Assembly (NCBI GenBank): GCA_046730475.1
Contig: JBKPIY010000003.1
Location: 1 to 21,434, forward strand
DNA: 21,434 nucleotides
Direction of reading: 5' to 3'
Source of the DNA: JBKPIY01 sp046730475
GTDB lineage: Bacteria > Actinomycetota > Thermoleophilia > Solirubrobacterales > 70-9
This document shows positions 13,226 through 21,392 of the stretch, piece by piece. Each line of letters begins with the position of its first letter. Position 1 is the first letter of the stretch. The position numbers and the translations under genes were made by a program. Below the pieces are notes generated by a model. That model did not search any database. It worked only from the letters and a program-made list of their open reading frames with translations, and was not told where the DNA came from.

Positions 13226-14158
13226 GTGACGATCGCTGACGCCGTCGTTCCGGTGGCGGGGCTGGGGACGCGGCTCCTTCCCGCCACCAAGTCGCAGCCG
13301 AAGGAGATGCTGCCGGTGATCGCCAAGCCGGTGGTCCAGTACGTCGCCGAGGAGCTCGCAGGGGCGGGGATCGAGCGGCTGCTGTTCGTCACCGGGCGCG
13401 GTAAGGGCTCGATCGAGGACCACTTCGACTCCGACGCCGACCTCGTCCGCCGGCTGCGGGAGGCGGGCCGGGAGGAGCTGCTGGCCGAGCTCGCCTACGA
13501 GCGGATGGGGGTCGAGTTCCTCTACACGCGCCAGCCCGACCACCGCGGCCTCGGCGACGCCGTCCTGCGCGCCGAGCGGTTCGTCGCCGGGCGGAGCTTC
13601 GTCCTCGCCCTCGGCGATTCGATCATCGCCCCTCCGAGGGGCTCGGGGTCGGGATCGCGAACGTCGAGGATCGTGGGGCGGTTGGCGGAGGCGCTCGAGG
13701 CCGAGGGAGCCGCGGGCGCGGTCGCGGTGGAGCGGGTGCTCCCCGAGCGGGCGCCCCTCTACGGGATCGCCGCCCCCGCCGGCGAGCCGCCCGAGCCCGG
13801 CCGCCCCTTCTCCCTCGCCGGCGTGGTCGAGAAGCCGGCGGCCGCGGACGCGCCCAGCGACCTCGCCGTGGCCGCCCGCTACGCCCTCACTCCGGCGATC
13901 TTCGACGCCCTCAGGGAGGTCCCGGCCGGGAGCGACGGCGAGCTCGGGCTCGCCGATGCGATCGCGCGGCTGATCGACGCCGGCGAGCGGGTGGTGGCGG
14001 TGGAGCTCGCCGCGGGCGAGCGCCGCCACGACGTCGGCACGGTCGCGGGCTACTGCCGCACCTTCATCGAGCTGGCGCTCGCCGACCCGCGCCTCGGCGA
14101 GGAGCTCCGGGAACACGCCCGCGCCCTGCTCGAGGGAGAGGGCGGTGTAGCGGAGTAG
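13226..14158 (+). CDS. galU: UTP-glucose-1-phosphate uridylyltransferase
   Basis: A 310-residue nucleotidyltransferase from GTG 13226. The N-terminal AVVPVAGLGTRLLPATKSQP and KEMLPV motifs bind the nucleotide; Asp131 in LALGDSII and Asp269 in RRHDVGTVAGYCRTF are the expected metal ligands. Length and motifs match bacterial GalU, which makes UDP-glucose for cell-wall and capsule glycans and osmoprotectants. A short Gly/Ser/Arg loop (about 137-147) is the only oddity. Thymidylyl- or cytidylyltransferase activity is less likely given the KSQPKEMLP pattern. It precedes the osmolyte transporter genes by 11 bases and may share their transcript. Confidence 0.92.
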   Translation: MTIADAVVPVAGLGTRLLPATKSQPKEMLPVIAKPVVQYVAEELAGAGIERLLFVTGRGKGSIEDHFDSDADLVRRLREAGREELLAELAYERMGVEFLYTRQPDHRGLGDAVLRAERFVAGRSFVLALGDSIIAPPRGSGSGSRTSRIVGRLAEALEAEGAAGAVAVERVLPERAPLYGIAAPAGEPPEPGRPFSLAGVVEKPAAADAPSDLAVAARYALTPAIFDALREVPAGSDGELGLADAIARLIDAGERVVAVELAAGERRHDVGTVAGYCRTFIELALADPRLGEELREHARALLEGEGGVAE

Positions 14159-14169
14159 GATCGGACCCG

Positions 14170-15363
14170 GTGGCAGGTGAAGGGCGCAGCGACGGCGATC
14201 TGGCGCAGGCGTCCTCGGTCGAGTTCCGGGGGGTGACGAAGCGCTATCCCGGGCAGTCCAAGCCGGCGATCTCGGACCTTTCGGTCGAGGTGCCCGCCGG
14301 CGAGATCTGCGTGTTCGTAGGCCCCTCGGGGTGCGGCAAGACCACCGCGATGCGGATGGTGAACCGGACCGTCGAGATCACCGACGGCGACATCCTGATC
14401 GCCGGCACCTCGGTTCGCGACCGGGAGCCCGCTCAGCTCCGGCGCGAGATCGGCTACGTGATCCAGCAGATCGGCCTCTTTCCCCACTGGACGATCGGGC
14501 AGAACATCGCCACCGTGCCCCAGCTCGTGGACTGGGACAAGCAGCGGGTGCGCAGCCGGGTCGACGAGCTCCTCGAGCTGATCGGGCTCGACCGCGAGCT
14601 CCGCGACCGCTACCCGGCCCAGCTCTCGGGAGGCCAGCAGCAGCGGGTCGGCGTCGCCCGGGCGCTCGCCGCCGACCCCCCGGTGATGCTGATGGACGAG
14701 CCTTTCGGGGCGATCGACCCGATCAACCGCGAGCGCCTCCAGAACGAGTTCCTCCGGCTTCAGTCCGAGATCCGCAAGACCGTCCTGTTCGTCACCCACG
14801 ACATCGACGAGGCGATCAAGATGGGCGACCGGATCGCGGTGATGAAGCAGGGCGGCCACCTGGCCCAGTTCGCCAGCCCGGCCGAGCTCCTGATGTCCCC
14901 CGCCGACGACTTCGTCGAGGACTTCGTCGGCGCCGACCGGGCCCTGAAGCGGCTCGCGCTGATGCGGGTTCGCGACATCGACCTCTGGGAGGCGCCCCTC
15001 GCCTACGTCGGCCAGGCGACGGCCGAGGTGCGGGCCAAGCTCGAGGGCGCCGAGGTCCCCTACCCGCTGGTGATCGACCCCGAGCGCCGCCCGATCGGCT
15101 GGCTTTCCGAATCCGACCTGGCGCGGGAGGTCGTCCCGGCCCGCCCCGACACCGGTCCCGAGCCGGTGCTCGATCTGGACGACGTGATGCGCGACGCGCT
15201 CTCGGACCTGCTCCAGACCGAGACCCAGTACGCGCCGGTTACCGACGCCCGGGGGAGGATCGCGGGGGTGCTCTCGGTGGAGATCATCTCCGAGTTCCTG
15301 ACCTCGCCCGAGGCTGCGACCGACGAGCACTCGGCCGCCGAGCGCCCCCTGGCCGATGCCTAG
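14170..15363 (+). CDS. opuCA: Osmolyte (betaine/choline/carnitine) ABC transporter ATPase with CBS domains
   Basis: A 397-residue ATPase from GTG 14170. Walker A GPSGCGKT is at 51-58, the Q-loop in YVIQQIGLFP, signature LSGGQQQRV at 152-160, Walker B MLMDEP at 173-178 and switch His210. Residues 262-380 hold two CBS motifs (RVRDIDLWEAPLAYV... and LDLDDVMRDALSDLL...), as in OpuCA/OpuBA/ProV-type transporters for quaternary amines. In some Firmicutes the CBS pair of OpuCA binds c-di-AMP and inhibits uptake. The gene opens a four-gene transporter operon; its stop overlaps the permease start by 8 bases. The exact substrate cannot be fixed from sequence. Confidence 0.92.
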   Translation: MAGEGRSDGDLAQASSVEFRGVTKRYPGQSKPAISDLSVEVPAGEICVFVGPSGCGKTTAMRMVNRTVEITDGDILIAGTSVRDREPAQLRREIGYVIQQIGLFPHWTIGQNIATVPQLVDWDKQRVRSRVDELLELIGLDRELRDRYPAQLSGGQQQRVGVARALAADPPVMLMDEPFGAIDPINRERLQNEFLRLQSEIRKTVLFVTHDIDEAIKMGDRIAVMKQGGHLAQFASPAELLMSPADDFVEDFVGADRALKRLALMRVRDIDLWEAPLAYVGQATAEVRAKLEGAEVPYPLVIDPERRPIGWLSESDLAREVVPARPDTGPEPVLDLDDVMRDALSDLLQTETQYAPVTDARGRIAGVLSVEIISEFLTSPEAATDEHSAAERPLADA

Positions 15364-16090
15364 CCTCGGGCTCATCCTGCCGATCGCCCAGGGCGGTCAG
15401 GTGGGCAAAGGATTCTTCCAACAGCACTCGACCACCAGCTGCCCCGGCAACAACGGCGTCTGCCCCGGCTGGATGCTCGACCACCTCGACCGGTATACGC
15501 ATCCCGCGCTCCAGCACCTGGTCCTGGTGCTGGTCTCGGTCGGGCTCGGGTTCGCGATCGCCTTCGGCCTCGCGATCCTCTCGCATCGCCGCCGGGCGCT
15601 GGTGCCGACCTTCATGGGAACGACCGGGGTCCTCTACACCGTCCCCTCGCTCGCCTTCTTCTCCCTGCTGCTGCCGTTCACCGGCCGGGGGACCGACACC
15701 GCGATCATCGCCCTCACCGCCTACACGCTCCAGATCATCTACCGCAACGTCGTCGCCGGGCTCGACAACGTCCCCGCGGAGGCGAGGGACGTGGGCCGCG
15801 GGATGGGGATGACCGAGCGCCAGCTCTTCTGGCGAGTGGAGGTGCCGCTGGCGATGCCGGAGATAGTGGCCGGGCTCCGGGTCGCGACCGTCTCGACGGT
15901 TGCCCTCGCCACCCTCGCCGTGTTCGCGGGCGCGGGTGGCCTCGGCGACCCGATCTACTCCCAGCTCAACTTCAAGGGGAACGTGATCGTCGCCGGCGGG
16001 CTGGCGATCCTGATCGCGCTCCTGTTCGATCAGCTGCTGGTGGGTGCACTGCGGCTGCTCTCGCCCTGGCGGCGGGCGAGGCCGGGGTGA
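15356..16090 (+). CDS. opuCB: Osmolyte ABC transporter permease (OpuCB-type)
   Basis: A 244-residue permease starting at an ATG inside the last codons of the ATPase gene. It has about six hydrophobic segments and the BPD transport-system core. The ATPase-contact loop is RDVGRGMGMTERQLFWRVEV (about 143-162), followed by PLAMPEIVAGLR. Residues 20-45 form an N-terminal extension with a close Cys pair (CPGNNGVCPGW) and the aromatic stretch DRYTHPALQH before the first helix; the Firmicute protein is shorter there. Paired with the second permease 13 bases downstream. Confidence 0.9.
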   Translation: MPSLGLILPIAQGGQVGKGFFQQHSTTSCPGNNGVCPGWMLDHLDRYTHPALQHLVLVLVSVGLGFAIAFGLAILSHRRRALVPTFMGTTGVLYTVPSLAFFSLLLPFTGRGTDTAIIALTAYTLQIIYRNVVAGLDNVPAEARDVGRGMGMTERQLFWRVEVPLAMPEIVAGLRVATVSTVALATLAVFAGAGGLGDPIYSQLNFKGNVIVAGGLAILIALLFDQLLVGALRLLSPWRRARPG

Positions 16091-16097
16091 GAGGAGG
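16091..16097 (+). promoter_or_regulatory. Ribosome binding site of the second permease gene
   Basis: GAGGAGG lies six bases before GTG 16104. It decides that start over the in-frame ATG at 16044, which lies inside the upstream permease gene and would add a non-homologous Arg/Gly stretch. Confidence 0.7.
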
Positions 16098-16103
16098 CTG
16101 GCT

Positions 16104-16859
16104 GTGACCGGCCTTCACCTTCAGCTGGTGGCCTCGCCGCTCGCCGTCCTCAGCGAGTTCGGCGACGCCTTCGACTTCATCTTCTCCGGCCGCAACTCGG
16201 TCGCCGCGGGTCAGCACGTCGGCGGCCTCGGCCTGATCTGGACCTTGACCTGGGGACAGATCAAGGTCACCGCCGTCTCGCTGGCGGGGGCGATCGCGGT
16301 GTCGATGCCGGTCGGGGTGATCCTCGGGCATCGAGGTCGCGGCGAACGGGTGGCGCTTGCGTTCGGGAACAGCTGGCGGGCGGTGCCCGAGCTCGCCTTC
16401 ATCGCCTTCCTCGCCGCCTTCTTCGGAGTCAGCTTCGGCCTCCTCGCCGCCGCCCTGGTCGTGCTCGGGGTCCCACCGATCCTCACCAACTCGTTCGTCG
16501 CGGTCCGCCAGGTCGATCCCGGCGCTGTCGACGCGGCCCGCGGGATGGGGATGTCCGAGGCCGCGATCGCCGCCCGGATCGAGGTCCCGCTGGGGGTGCC
16601 GACGATCATGGCCGGGATCCGGACCGCGGCGATCAACATCTGGGCGACGGCGACGATCGCCCCGCTCGTCGGCTACCGGACCCTCGGCGAGCTGATCATC
16701 GACCGAAACGTGTACGGGGACGCGGGGGTCCTGGCGGGCGCGATCCTGGTCGCGGTCGGGGCAATCGTGATCGACGTCGGCCTCGCCGGGCTTCAGAGCG
16801 CGCTCACCACGCGCGGGGTACGGGTCGGACGGTTGGCGGGCGGGACCGACACCGCTTAG
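16104..16859 (+). CDS. opuCD: Osmolyte ABC transporter permease (OpuCD-type)
   Basis: A 251-residue permease from GTG 16104. Hydrophobic segments begin at about residue 50 (WTLTWGQIKVTAVSLAGAIA), and the ATPase-contact loop is AARGMGMSEAAIAARIEVPLG, preceded by FVAVRQVDPGAV. It is the second membrane subunit and forms a heterodimer with the product of the preceding gene. The first 45 residues (HLQLVASPLAVLSEFGDAFD) resemble a loop preceding TM1. The substrate-binding lipoprotein gene follows 59 bases later. Confidence 0.9.
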   Translation: MTGLHLQLVASPLAVLSEFGDAFDFIFSGRNSVAAGQHVGGLGLIWTLTWGQIKVTAVSLAGAIAVSMPVGVILGHRGRGERVALAFGNSWRAVPELAFIAFLAAFFGVSFGLLAAALVVLGVPPILTNSFVAVRQVDPGAVDAARGMGMSEAAIAARIEVPLGVPTIMAGIRTAAINIWATATIAPLVGYRTLGELIIDRNVYGDAGVLAGAILVAVGAIVIDVGLAGLQSALTTRGVRVGRLAGGTDTA

Positions 16860-16918
16860 GATTTGGTGGTGCACGGCGCTCCCCCGGCGCCGGCTACCAA
16901 CGAGAGGAGACGAGCAAG

Positions 16919-17899
16919 ATGAACGCTGGTAGGCGGTGGCGCCCACTCTTCGCGCTCCTGATGGCGGCGGTGCTCGCCCTCGCGGTGGCGGCGTGCGGCG
17001 GCGGCAACGACAACGGCACGAGCACCACCGGAGCGAGCTCCGGGACCCTGATCCAGAACAACCCCGATAACCACGGGATCCAGCTGACGATCGGGTCGAA
17101 GAACTTCACCGAGGAGTTCGTCCTCGGCGAGATCTACGCCCAGGCGCTTCAGGCCGCCGGTTACGACGTCAGCAAGGACCTCAACCTCGGCGACTCGGAG
17201 ATCGCGGTGAAGGCGCTCGAGAACGGCCAGATCAGCGGCTATCCCGATTACACGTCGACGGTCCTCGAGGAGTTCTTCACGGTCCCGGTCAACCAGGTGC
17301 CGAGCGACGCCCAGGCGGCGGCGAACAAGGCGAACCAGGAGTTCCAGACCAAGAACCTCACCTCGTTCGCACCCACCCCGTTCGCCGACGCGAACGCGGT
17401 CGGGATGCTGAGCTCGAAGGCGCAGGAGCTCGGGGTGACGACGGTGTCCGACCTCCAGGGCAAGTCCCAGGACCTCACCCTGTACGGCTCGCCCGAGTGC
17501 CGCCAGCGCGAGGACTGCCTGCTCGGCCTCGAGGACGGCTACGGGCTCCACTTCAAGTCGTTCACCCCGGTCGACATCGGCCTCCGCTACACAGTGCTCG
17601 ACAAGGGCCAGGCGGACGTCTCGATCCTGTTCACCTCCGACGCCCAGCTGTCGGCGTCGAACAAGTACACCCTGCTGAAGGACGACAAGGGCGTGTTCCC
17701 GGCGGGGAACGTCATCTTCATCACCGACCCGGGCGTGGTCCAGAAGGCCGGCCCGGACTACCAGGCCACGATCGAGAAGGTGCAGCAGGGCATGACCCTG
17801 CCGGTGATCCAGGAGCTGAACGCCCGCGTCGACATCGACAAGGAGACCCCGGCCCTGGCCGCGCAGCAGTACCTGAAGAGCGCCGGCTACATCAAGTAG
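16919..17899 (+). CDS. opuCC: Osmolyte ABC transporter substrate-binding lipoprotein (OpuAC/ProX-like)
   Basis: A 326-residue exported lipoprotein. The signal segment ends in AVAACGGG, with Cys26 as the lipidation site, followed by a Gly/Ser/Thr linker. Residues 55-323 form the OpuAC-type binding fold, opening with TIGSKNFTEEFVLGEIYAQA and including SGYPDYTSTVLEEFF and the LYGSPECRQREDCLLGLED stretch with a probable disulfide. Aromatic residues for a quaternary-amine cage are plausible (Tyr, Phe around 98-113) but I cannot assign them. Strong Shine-Dalgarno GAGAGGAGA before ATG 16919. Order here is ATPase, permease, permease, binding protein, whereas B. subtilis opuC has the binding protein third. 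Confidence 0.92.
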   Translation: MNAGRRWRPLFALLMAAVLALAVAACGGGNDNGTSTTGASSGTLIQNNPDNHGIQLTIGSKNFTEEFVLGEIYAQALQAAGYDVSKDLNLGDSEIAVKALENGQISGYPDYTSTVLEEFFTVPVNQVPSDAQAAANKANQEFQTKNLTSFAPTPFADANAVGMLSSKAQELGVTTVSDLQGKSQDLTLYGSPECRQREDCLLGLEDGYGLHFKSFTPVDIGLRYTVLDKGQADVSILFTSDAQLSASNKYTLLKDDKGVFPAGNVIFITDPGVVQKAGPDYQATIEKVQQGMTLPVIQELNARVDIDKETPALAAQQYLKSAGYIK

Positions 17900-17928
17900 C
17901 CGACGCCCCCGGCGATCATTCAGAGGCG

Positions 17929-19263
17929 ATGGCCTCGACCGCCTCGGAACGGCTGAGCGTCGACGACGTCCAGATCCTCCGTCTGGAGTCGGCGGCGATC
18001 TGCGGCCATACCGCGAAGCTCAACCTGGTCGAGCCCGACCGCGACGGCGAGCCTCTCCCGGCCGATCGGCTCCGCGCCCGGATCGGCGAGCGGGTGGAGG
18101 CCCTTCCCCGCCTCCGTCAGCGGGTCGAGCTGCCGCGGTCACGGGTGAGCCCGCCCCGGTGGGCCGATGATCCTCATTTCGACCTCGCCAACCACGTCGT
18201 CGCGTCGAACGGCCCGCCCCTGGACGAAGACGGCCTCCGCCTCCGGGTCGGTGAGCTGATGGGGGAGCGGCTCGACCACGAGCGCCCGCTCTGGCGCCTC
18301 GACCTCCTCCCGCTGGAGGGAGCCCGGACCGCGGTCGTCGGACGCATCCACCACTGCATGGCGGACGGGGTGAGCGCGATGCGGATCCTCGCCGGTGCCC
18401 TCTGGGACCCGCCCACGCCCCGGGGCGAGAGCGGCCCCCGGTCGTCTTCGGGAGCTGAAGGCGGCGGGGCCCACCCTGGCCCGCCCGCCCCCGCTCGGCC
18501 CGGCCGTCGCCGGCGCCCGACGATCATCGACCTCCCCGGCGCCTTTCGGCGCGAGCTTCGCCCGGGGGCCGATTCCCCCCTCGACCGCCACATCGGGGCC
18601 GGGCGAGAGGTCGCCTGGACCAGCTTCCCCCTCACCGAGCTGAAGCGAATCGAGCATGGGGCCGGGGAGGGGATCACGGTCAACGACGTCGTCCTCGCCG
18701 CCGTCGCCGGGGCCCTTCGCCGCTGGCTCCAGTCAGGCGGCGGCCGGCCCCACAAGCTCAAGGCCCAGGTCCCCGTCAGCCTCCACTCCCGCCGGGAGGG
18801 CCCCGGCGAGGTCGGGAACCGGGACTCGTTCCTGTTCGTCGACCTCCCGATCACCGAGCCCGACCCCGTCGAGCGACTGCGGATGATCAACCGCGAGACC
18901 CGCGAGCGAAAGCTCGATCACGACGCCGAGGCCCTGTACGCCTTCTTTCACTCCCTCGCCCACTTCCGCCCCCTGTACCAGGAGGTCACCAGGCTCACCT
19001 CGGGCCCGCGCCAGTTCGCCCTCTCGGTCTCGAACGTGCCCGGGCCGCGGGACCCGGTCACGGTGATGGGCCGGGAGGTGAGCCGCTTCTGCTCCTTCGC
19101 CGAGCCCGCCGACCGCCACGCCCTGCGGGTCGCGGTCGTCTCCCTCGGGGGCGAGGTCGCGTTCGGCTTCTGCTCGGACCCGGACGCGGTCCCGTCCCTG
19201 AACCGGATCGCGTCGGAGCTCGAGGACTCGCTCGCGGAGCTGGACCGGGAGGCCGAGGGCTAG
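17929..19263 (+). CDS. Wax ester synthase/diacylglycerol acyltransferase (WS/DGAT)
   Basis: A 444-residue acyltransferase from ATG 17929. The catalytic motif HHxxxDG is HHCMADG at 141-147. Other family blocks are RPLWRLDLLPLEG, ITVNDVVLAAVAGALRRWL, and SVSNVPGPRDPVTVMGREV near the C-terminus, with the N-terminal LSVDDVQILRLES in place of the more usual LSPxDxxFL. These enzymes make wax esters or triacylglycerols from acyl-CoA, and occur in many copies in lipid-storing actinobacteria. Residues 160-197 are a Pro/Gly/Arg-rich insertion linking the two halves. It lies 29 bases after the transporter lipoprotein gene, so read-through is possible although function differs. Confidence 0.9.
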   Translation: MASTASERLSVDDVQILRLESAAICGHTAKLNLVEPDRDGEPLPADRLRARIGERVEALPRLRQRVELPRSRVSPPRWADDPHFDLANHVVASNGPPLDEDGLRLRVGELMGERLDHERPLWRLDLLPLEGARTAVVGRIHHCMADGVSAMRILAGALWDPPTPRGESGPRSSSGAEGGGAHPGPPAPARPGRRRRPTIIDLPGAFRRELRPGADSPLDRHIGAGREVAWTSFPLTELKRIEHGAGEGITVNDVVLAAVAGALRRWLQSGGGRPHKLKAQVPVSLHSRREGPGEVGNRDSFLFVDLPITEPDPVERLRMINRETRERKLDHDAEALYAFFHSLAHFRPLYQEVTRLTSGPRQFALSVSNVPGPRDPVTVMGREVSRFCSFAEPADRHALRVAVVSLGGEVAFGFCSDPDAVPSLNRIASELEDSLAELDREAEG

Positions 19264-19314
19264 TGATTGCTGCGGCGGTCCCGCCCGCCCGCCGCGCCTG
19301 ACAGGATCCGGCGG

Positions 19315-20697
19315 GTGACCACCGTCGAGCTCGACCGCGGCCGCCTCGGCGAGCTCCTCCAGGCCGAGGAGAAGCGGTTCGCCGCCCGCACCCCGCGATC
19401 GGGGGAGCTGTTCGAGGGGGCGCGGGGCTCGCTGCTGGCGGGGGTGCCGATGCCGTGGATGACCGAGTGGGCGGGGCCGCACCCTGTGTTCGTCGCCGAG
19501 GCGGGCGGGGCCCGGTTCGTCGACGTCGACGGCAACGAGTACGTGGACTTCTGCCTCGGCGACACCGGGGCGATGACCGGCCACGCCCCGGCGCCGACGG
19601 TGGAGGCGATCGAGGCGCAGGCGGGGCGCGGGATCACCCTGATGCTTCCGTCCGAGGACTCGGCCTGGGTCGGCTCGGAGCTGTCGCGGCGCTTCGGCCT
19701 CCCCTACTGGCAGTTCGCCCTCACCGCCACCGACGCCAACCGCTTCTCGATCCGGCTCGCGCGGGCGATCACCGGCCGCCCCAAGGTCCTCGTCTACTCC
19801 TGGTGCTATCACGGCACCGTCGATGAGACGTTCGCGATCGCGCTCGAGGGCGAGACCCGCTCGCGCCCCGGCAACATCGGCCCGCCGGTCGATCCGGCGG
19901 TGACGACCACCGCGGTCGAGTGGAACGACCCCGAGGCCCTGGAAGCTGCCCTCGCCGCCGGCGACGTCGCTTGCGTCCTCGCCGAGCCGGCGATGACCAA
20001 CATCGGGATCATCCTCCCCGAGCCGGGTTATCACGAGGCCCTGCGGGAGATCACCCGCGAGCACGGCGCGTTGCTGATCATCGACGAGACCCACACGATC
20101 TGCGCCGGCCCGGGCGGATACACCCGCGCCCATGGGCTCGAGCCCGATCTGCTCACGATCGGAAAGCCGATCGCCGGAGGGGTCCCGGCGGCCGCCTACG
20201 GGATGAGCGCCGAGGTGGCCGCCCGGGTGGAGGAGAAGATGGCGACGCTCGAGGCCTCCGACGTCGGCGGAATCGGCGGCACCCTGTCGGGCAACGCCCT
20301 GTCGCTCGCGGCGACGCGGGCGACCCTCGAGCGGGTCCTGACCGACGAGGCGTTCGAGCGGATGATCGCCCTCGGCGAGCGCTTCGAGACCGGCGTCAAC
20401 GAGGCGATCTCTCGCCACGGGATGCCCTGGCACGCGGTCCGGCTCGGGTGCAGGATCGAGTACAAGTTCCGCCCCAATCCGCCCCGGAACGGCGCCCAGG
20501 CGGCCGCCGCCGAGGACCGCGAGCTCGACCGCTTCATGCACCTCCACGCCCTCAACCGGGGGATCCTGATGACCCCGTTCCACTCGATGGCGTTGATGTC
20601 GCCGGCCACCACCGCCGAGGACGTCGACCGCCACACCGAGGCCTTCGAGGAGGCGGTCAGCGACCTGGTCGGGTCGGGCGGTCGGATCGGCGGGTAG
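19315..20697 (+). CDS. Class III aminotransferase (glutamate-1-semialdehyde aminomutase-like)
   Basis: A 460-residue PLP enzyme from GTG 19315, preceded by CAGGAT; TTG 19267 would add 16 unconserved residues. The PLP lysine is Lys284 in LTIGKPIAGGVPAAAYG, with Asp257 in LLIIDETHTIC. Residue His166 in YSWCYHGTVDE matches the family's conserved YHG. The phosphate-binding stretch that normally reads SGTEA is TATDAN here (137-142), and the later motif is GGTLSGNALS (321-330). It resembles glutamate-1-semialdehyde 2,1-aminomutase-like transaminases, but no heme genes are nearby, so substrate is unassigned. It lies between the WS/DGAT gene and the LigD-PE gene (19-base gap). Confidence 0.88.
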   Translation: MTTVELDRGRLGELLQAEEKRFAARTPRSGELFEGARGSLLAGVPMPWMTEWAGPHPVFVAEAGGARFVDVDGNEYVDFCLGDTGAMTGHAPAPTVEAIEAQAGRGITLMLPSEDSAWVGSELSRRFGLPYWQFALTATDANRFSIRLARAITGRPKVLVYSWCYHGTVDETFAIALEGETRSRPGNIGPPVDPAVTTTAVEWNDPEALEAALAAGDVACVLAEPAMTNIGIILPEPGYHEALREITREHGALLIIDETHTICAGPGGYTRAHGLEPDLLTIGKPIAGGVPAAAYGMSAEVAARVEEKMATLEASDVGGIGGTLSGNALSLAATRATLERVLTDEAFERMIALGERFETGVNEAISRHGMPWHAVRLGCRIEYKFRPNPPRNGAQAAAAEDRELDRFMHLHALNRGILMTPFHSMALMSPATTAEDVDRHTEAFEEAVSDLVGSGGRIGG

Positions 20698-20716
20698 GCG
20701 GGTAAAACGGACTCCG

Positions 20717-21358
20717 ATGCCGAAGCGCTCAGACCGCCTCGCCGAGTACAACCGAAAGCGGGACTTCTCCCGCACCGGCGAGCCGAGCGGGAAGGGCAGG
20801 GGCAGGAAGGGGACCAGAGCGGGGTCGAAGGGAAAGCGCGCGAGGCGCAGGCACCCCCGGTTCACGGTCCAGAAGCACTCCGCCACCTCGCTTCACTACG
20901 ACTTCCGGCTCGAGGTCGACGGGGTGCTCGCCTCCTGGGCGGTGCCGAAGGGGCCCTCGCTCGACCCCCGCGACAAGCGCCTTGCGATGCGGACCGAGGA
21001 CCACCCGCTCGACTACCTCGAGTTCGAGGGGGTGATCCCGAAGGGCGAGTACGGCGCCGGCCCGGTGATCGTCTGGGACCGCGGCGTCTTCCAGAACATC
21101 TCCGAGACCCGGCGCGGCGAGCAGATGGACCTGGCGGAGGCGATCGAGCGCGGCGACGTCAAGGTCCTCCTCCTCGGCGAGAAGATCCGCGGCGCCTACG
21201 CCCTCGTCCGCACCTCGGACCCGGGCGAGCGCGAGCAATGGCTCCTGATCAAGAAGAGGGACGAGGGCGCCGACGCCCGCCGCAGGCCGACCAGCTCGCA
21301 ACCCGAGTCGGTGCTCAGCGGACGCACCCTCGAGGAGGTGCGGAAGCAGGAGGGGTGA
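20717..21358 (+). CDS. Stand-alone LigD-type DNA 3'-phosphoesterase
   Basis: A 213-residue protein consisting of a basic N-terminal arm (1-48, rich in Lys/Arg/Gly) and a LigD-PE domain (49-165). Residues equivalent to the P. aeruginosa LigD active site are present: His54 in VQKHSATS, His60, Asp62 and Arg64 in LHYDFRLE, and His96 in EDHPLDYLEFEG. In the family this metal-dependent domain trims 3' ends (phosphate and ribonucleotide) for non-homologous end joining, usually fused to polymerase and ligase domains. Here the polymerase and ligase are absent, so it must act alone or with partners elsewhere. The C-terminal tail (165-213) is hydrophilic. The start has only a weak Shine-Dalgarno. Confidence 0.92.
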   Translation: MPKRSDRLAEYNRKRDFSRTGEPSGKGRGRKGTRAGSKGKRARRRHPRFTVQKHSATSLHYDFRLEVDGVLASWAVPKGPSLDPRDKRLAMRTEDHPLDYLEFEGVIPKGEYGAGPVIVWDRGVFQNISETRRGEQMDLAEAIERGDVKVLLLGEKIRGAYALVRTSDPGEREQWLLIKKRDEGADARRRPTSSQPESVLSGRTLEEVRKQEG

Positions 21359-21367
21359 CCGGATCGA

Positions 21368-21392
21368 GGCGCCGCCGGGATCCAGCGGCGCC
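21368..21392 (+). terminator. Hairpin after the phosphoesterase gene
   Basis: GGCGCCGC (21368-21375) pairs perfectly with GCGGCGCC (21385-21392) around a 9-base loop, ten bases after the stop codon. There is no T tract. It probably marks the end of the plus-strand run that begins at 11722. Confidence 0.45.

Noticed and set aside
14050..15375. Minus-strand frame of 441 codons opposite the transporter ATPase
   Set aside because: The plus-strand ATPase has all Walker, signature and CBS motifs. The antisense translation has no family pattern.
18733..20886. Long minus-strand reading frame of about 717 codons
   Set aside because: It is antisense to the WS/DGAT and aminotransferase genes, both well supported by motifs. 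Its translation is Gly/Arg/Asp/Val-rich, as expected of antisense frames in high-GC DNA.
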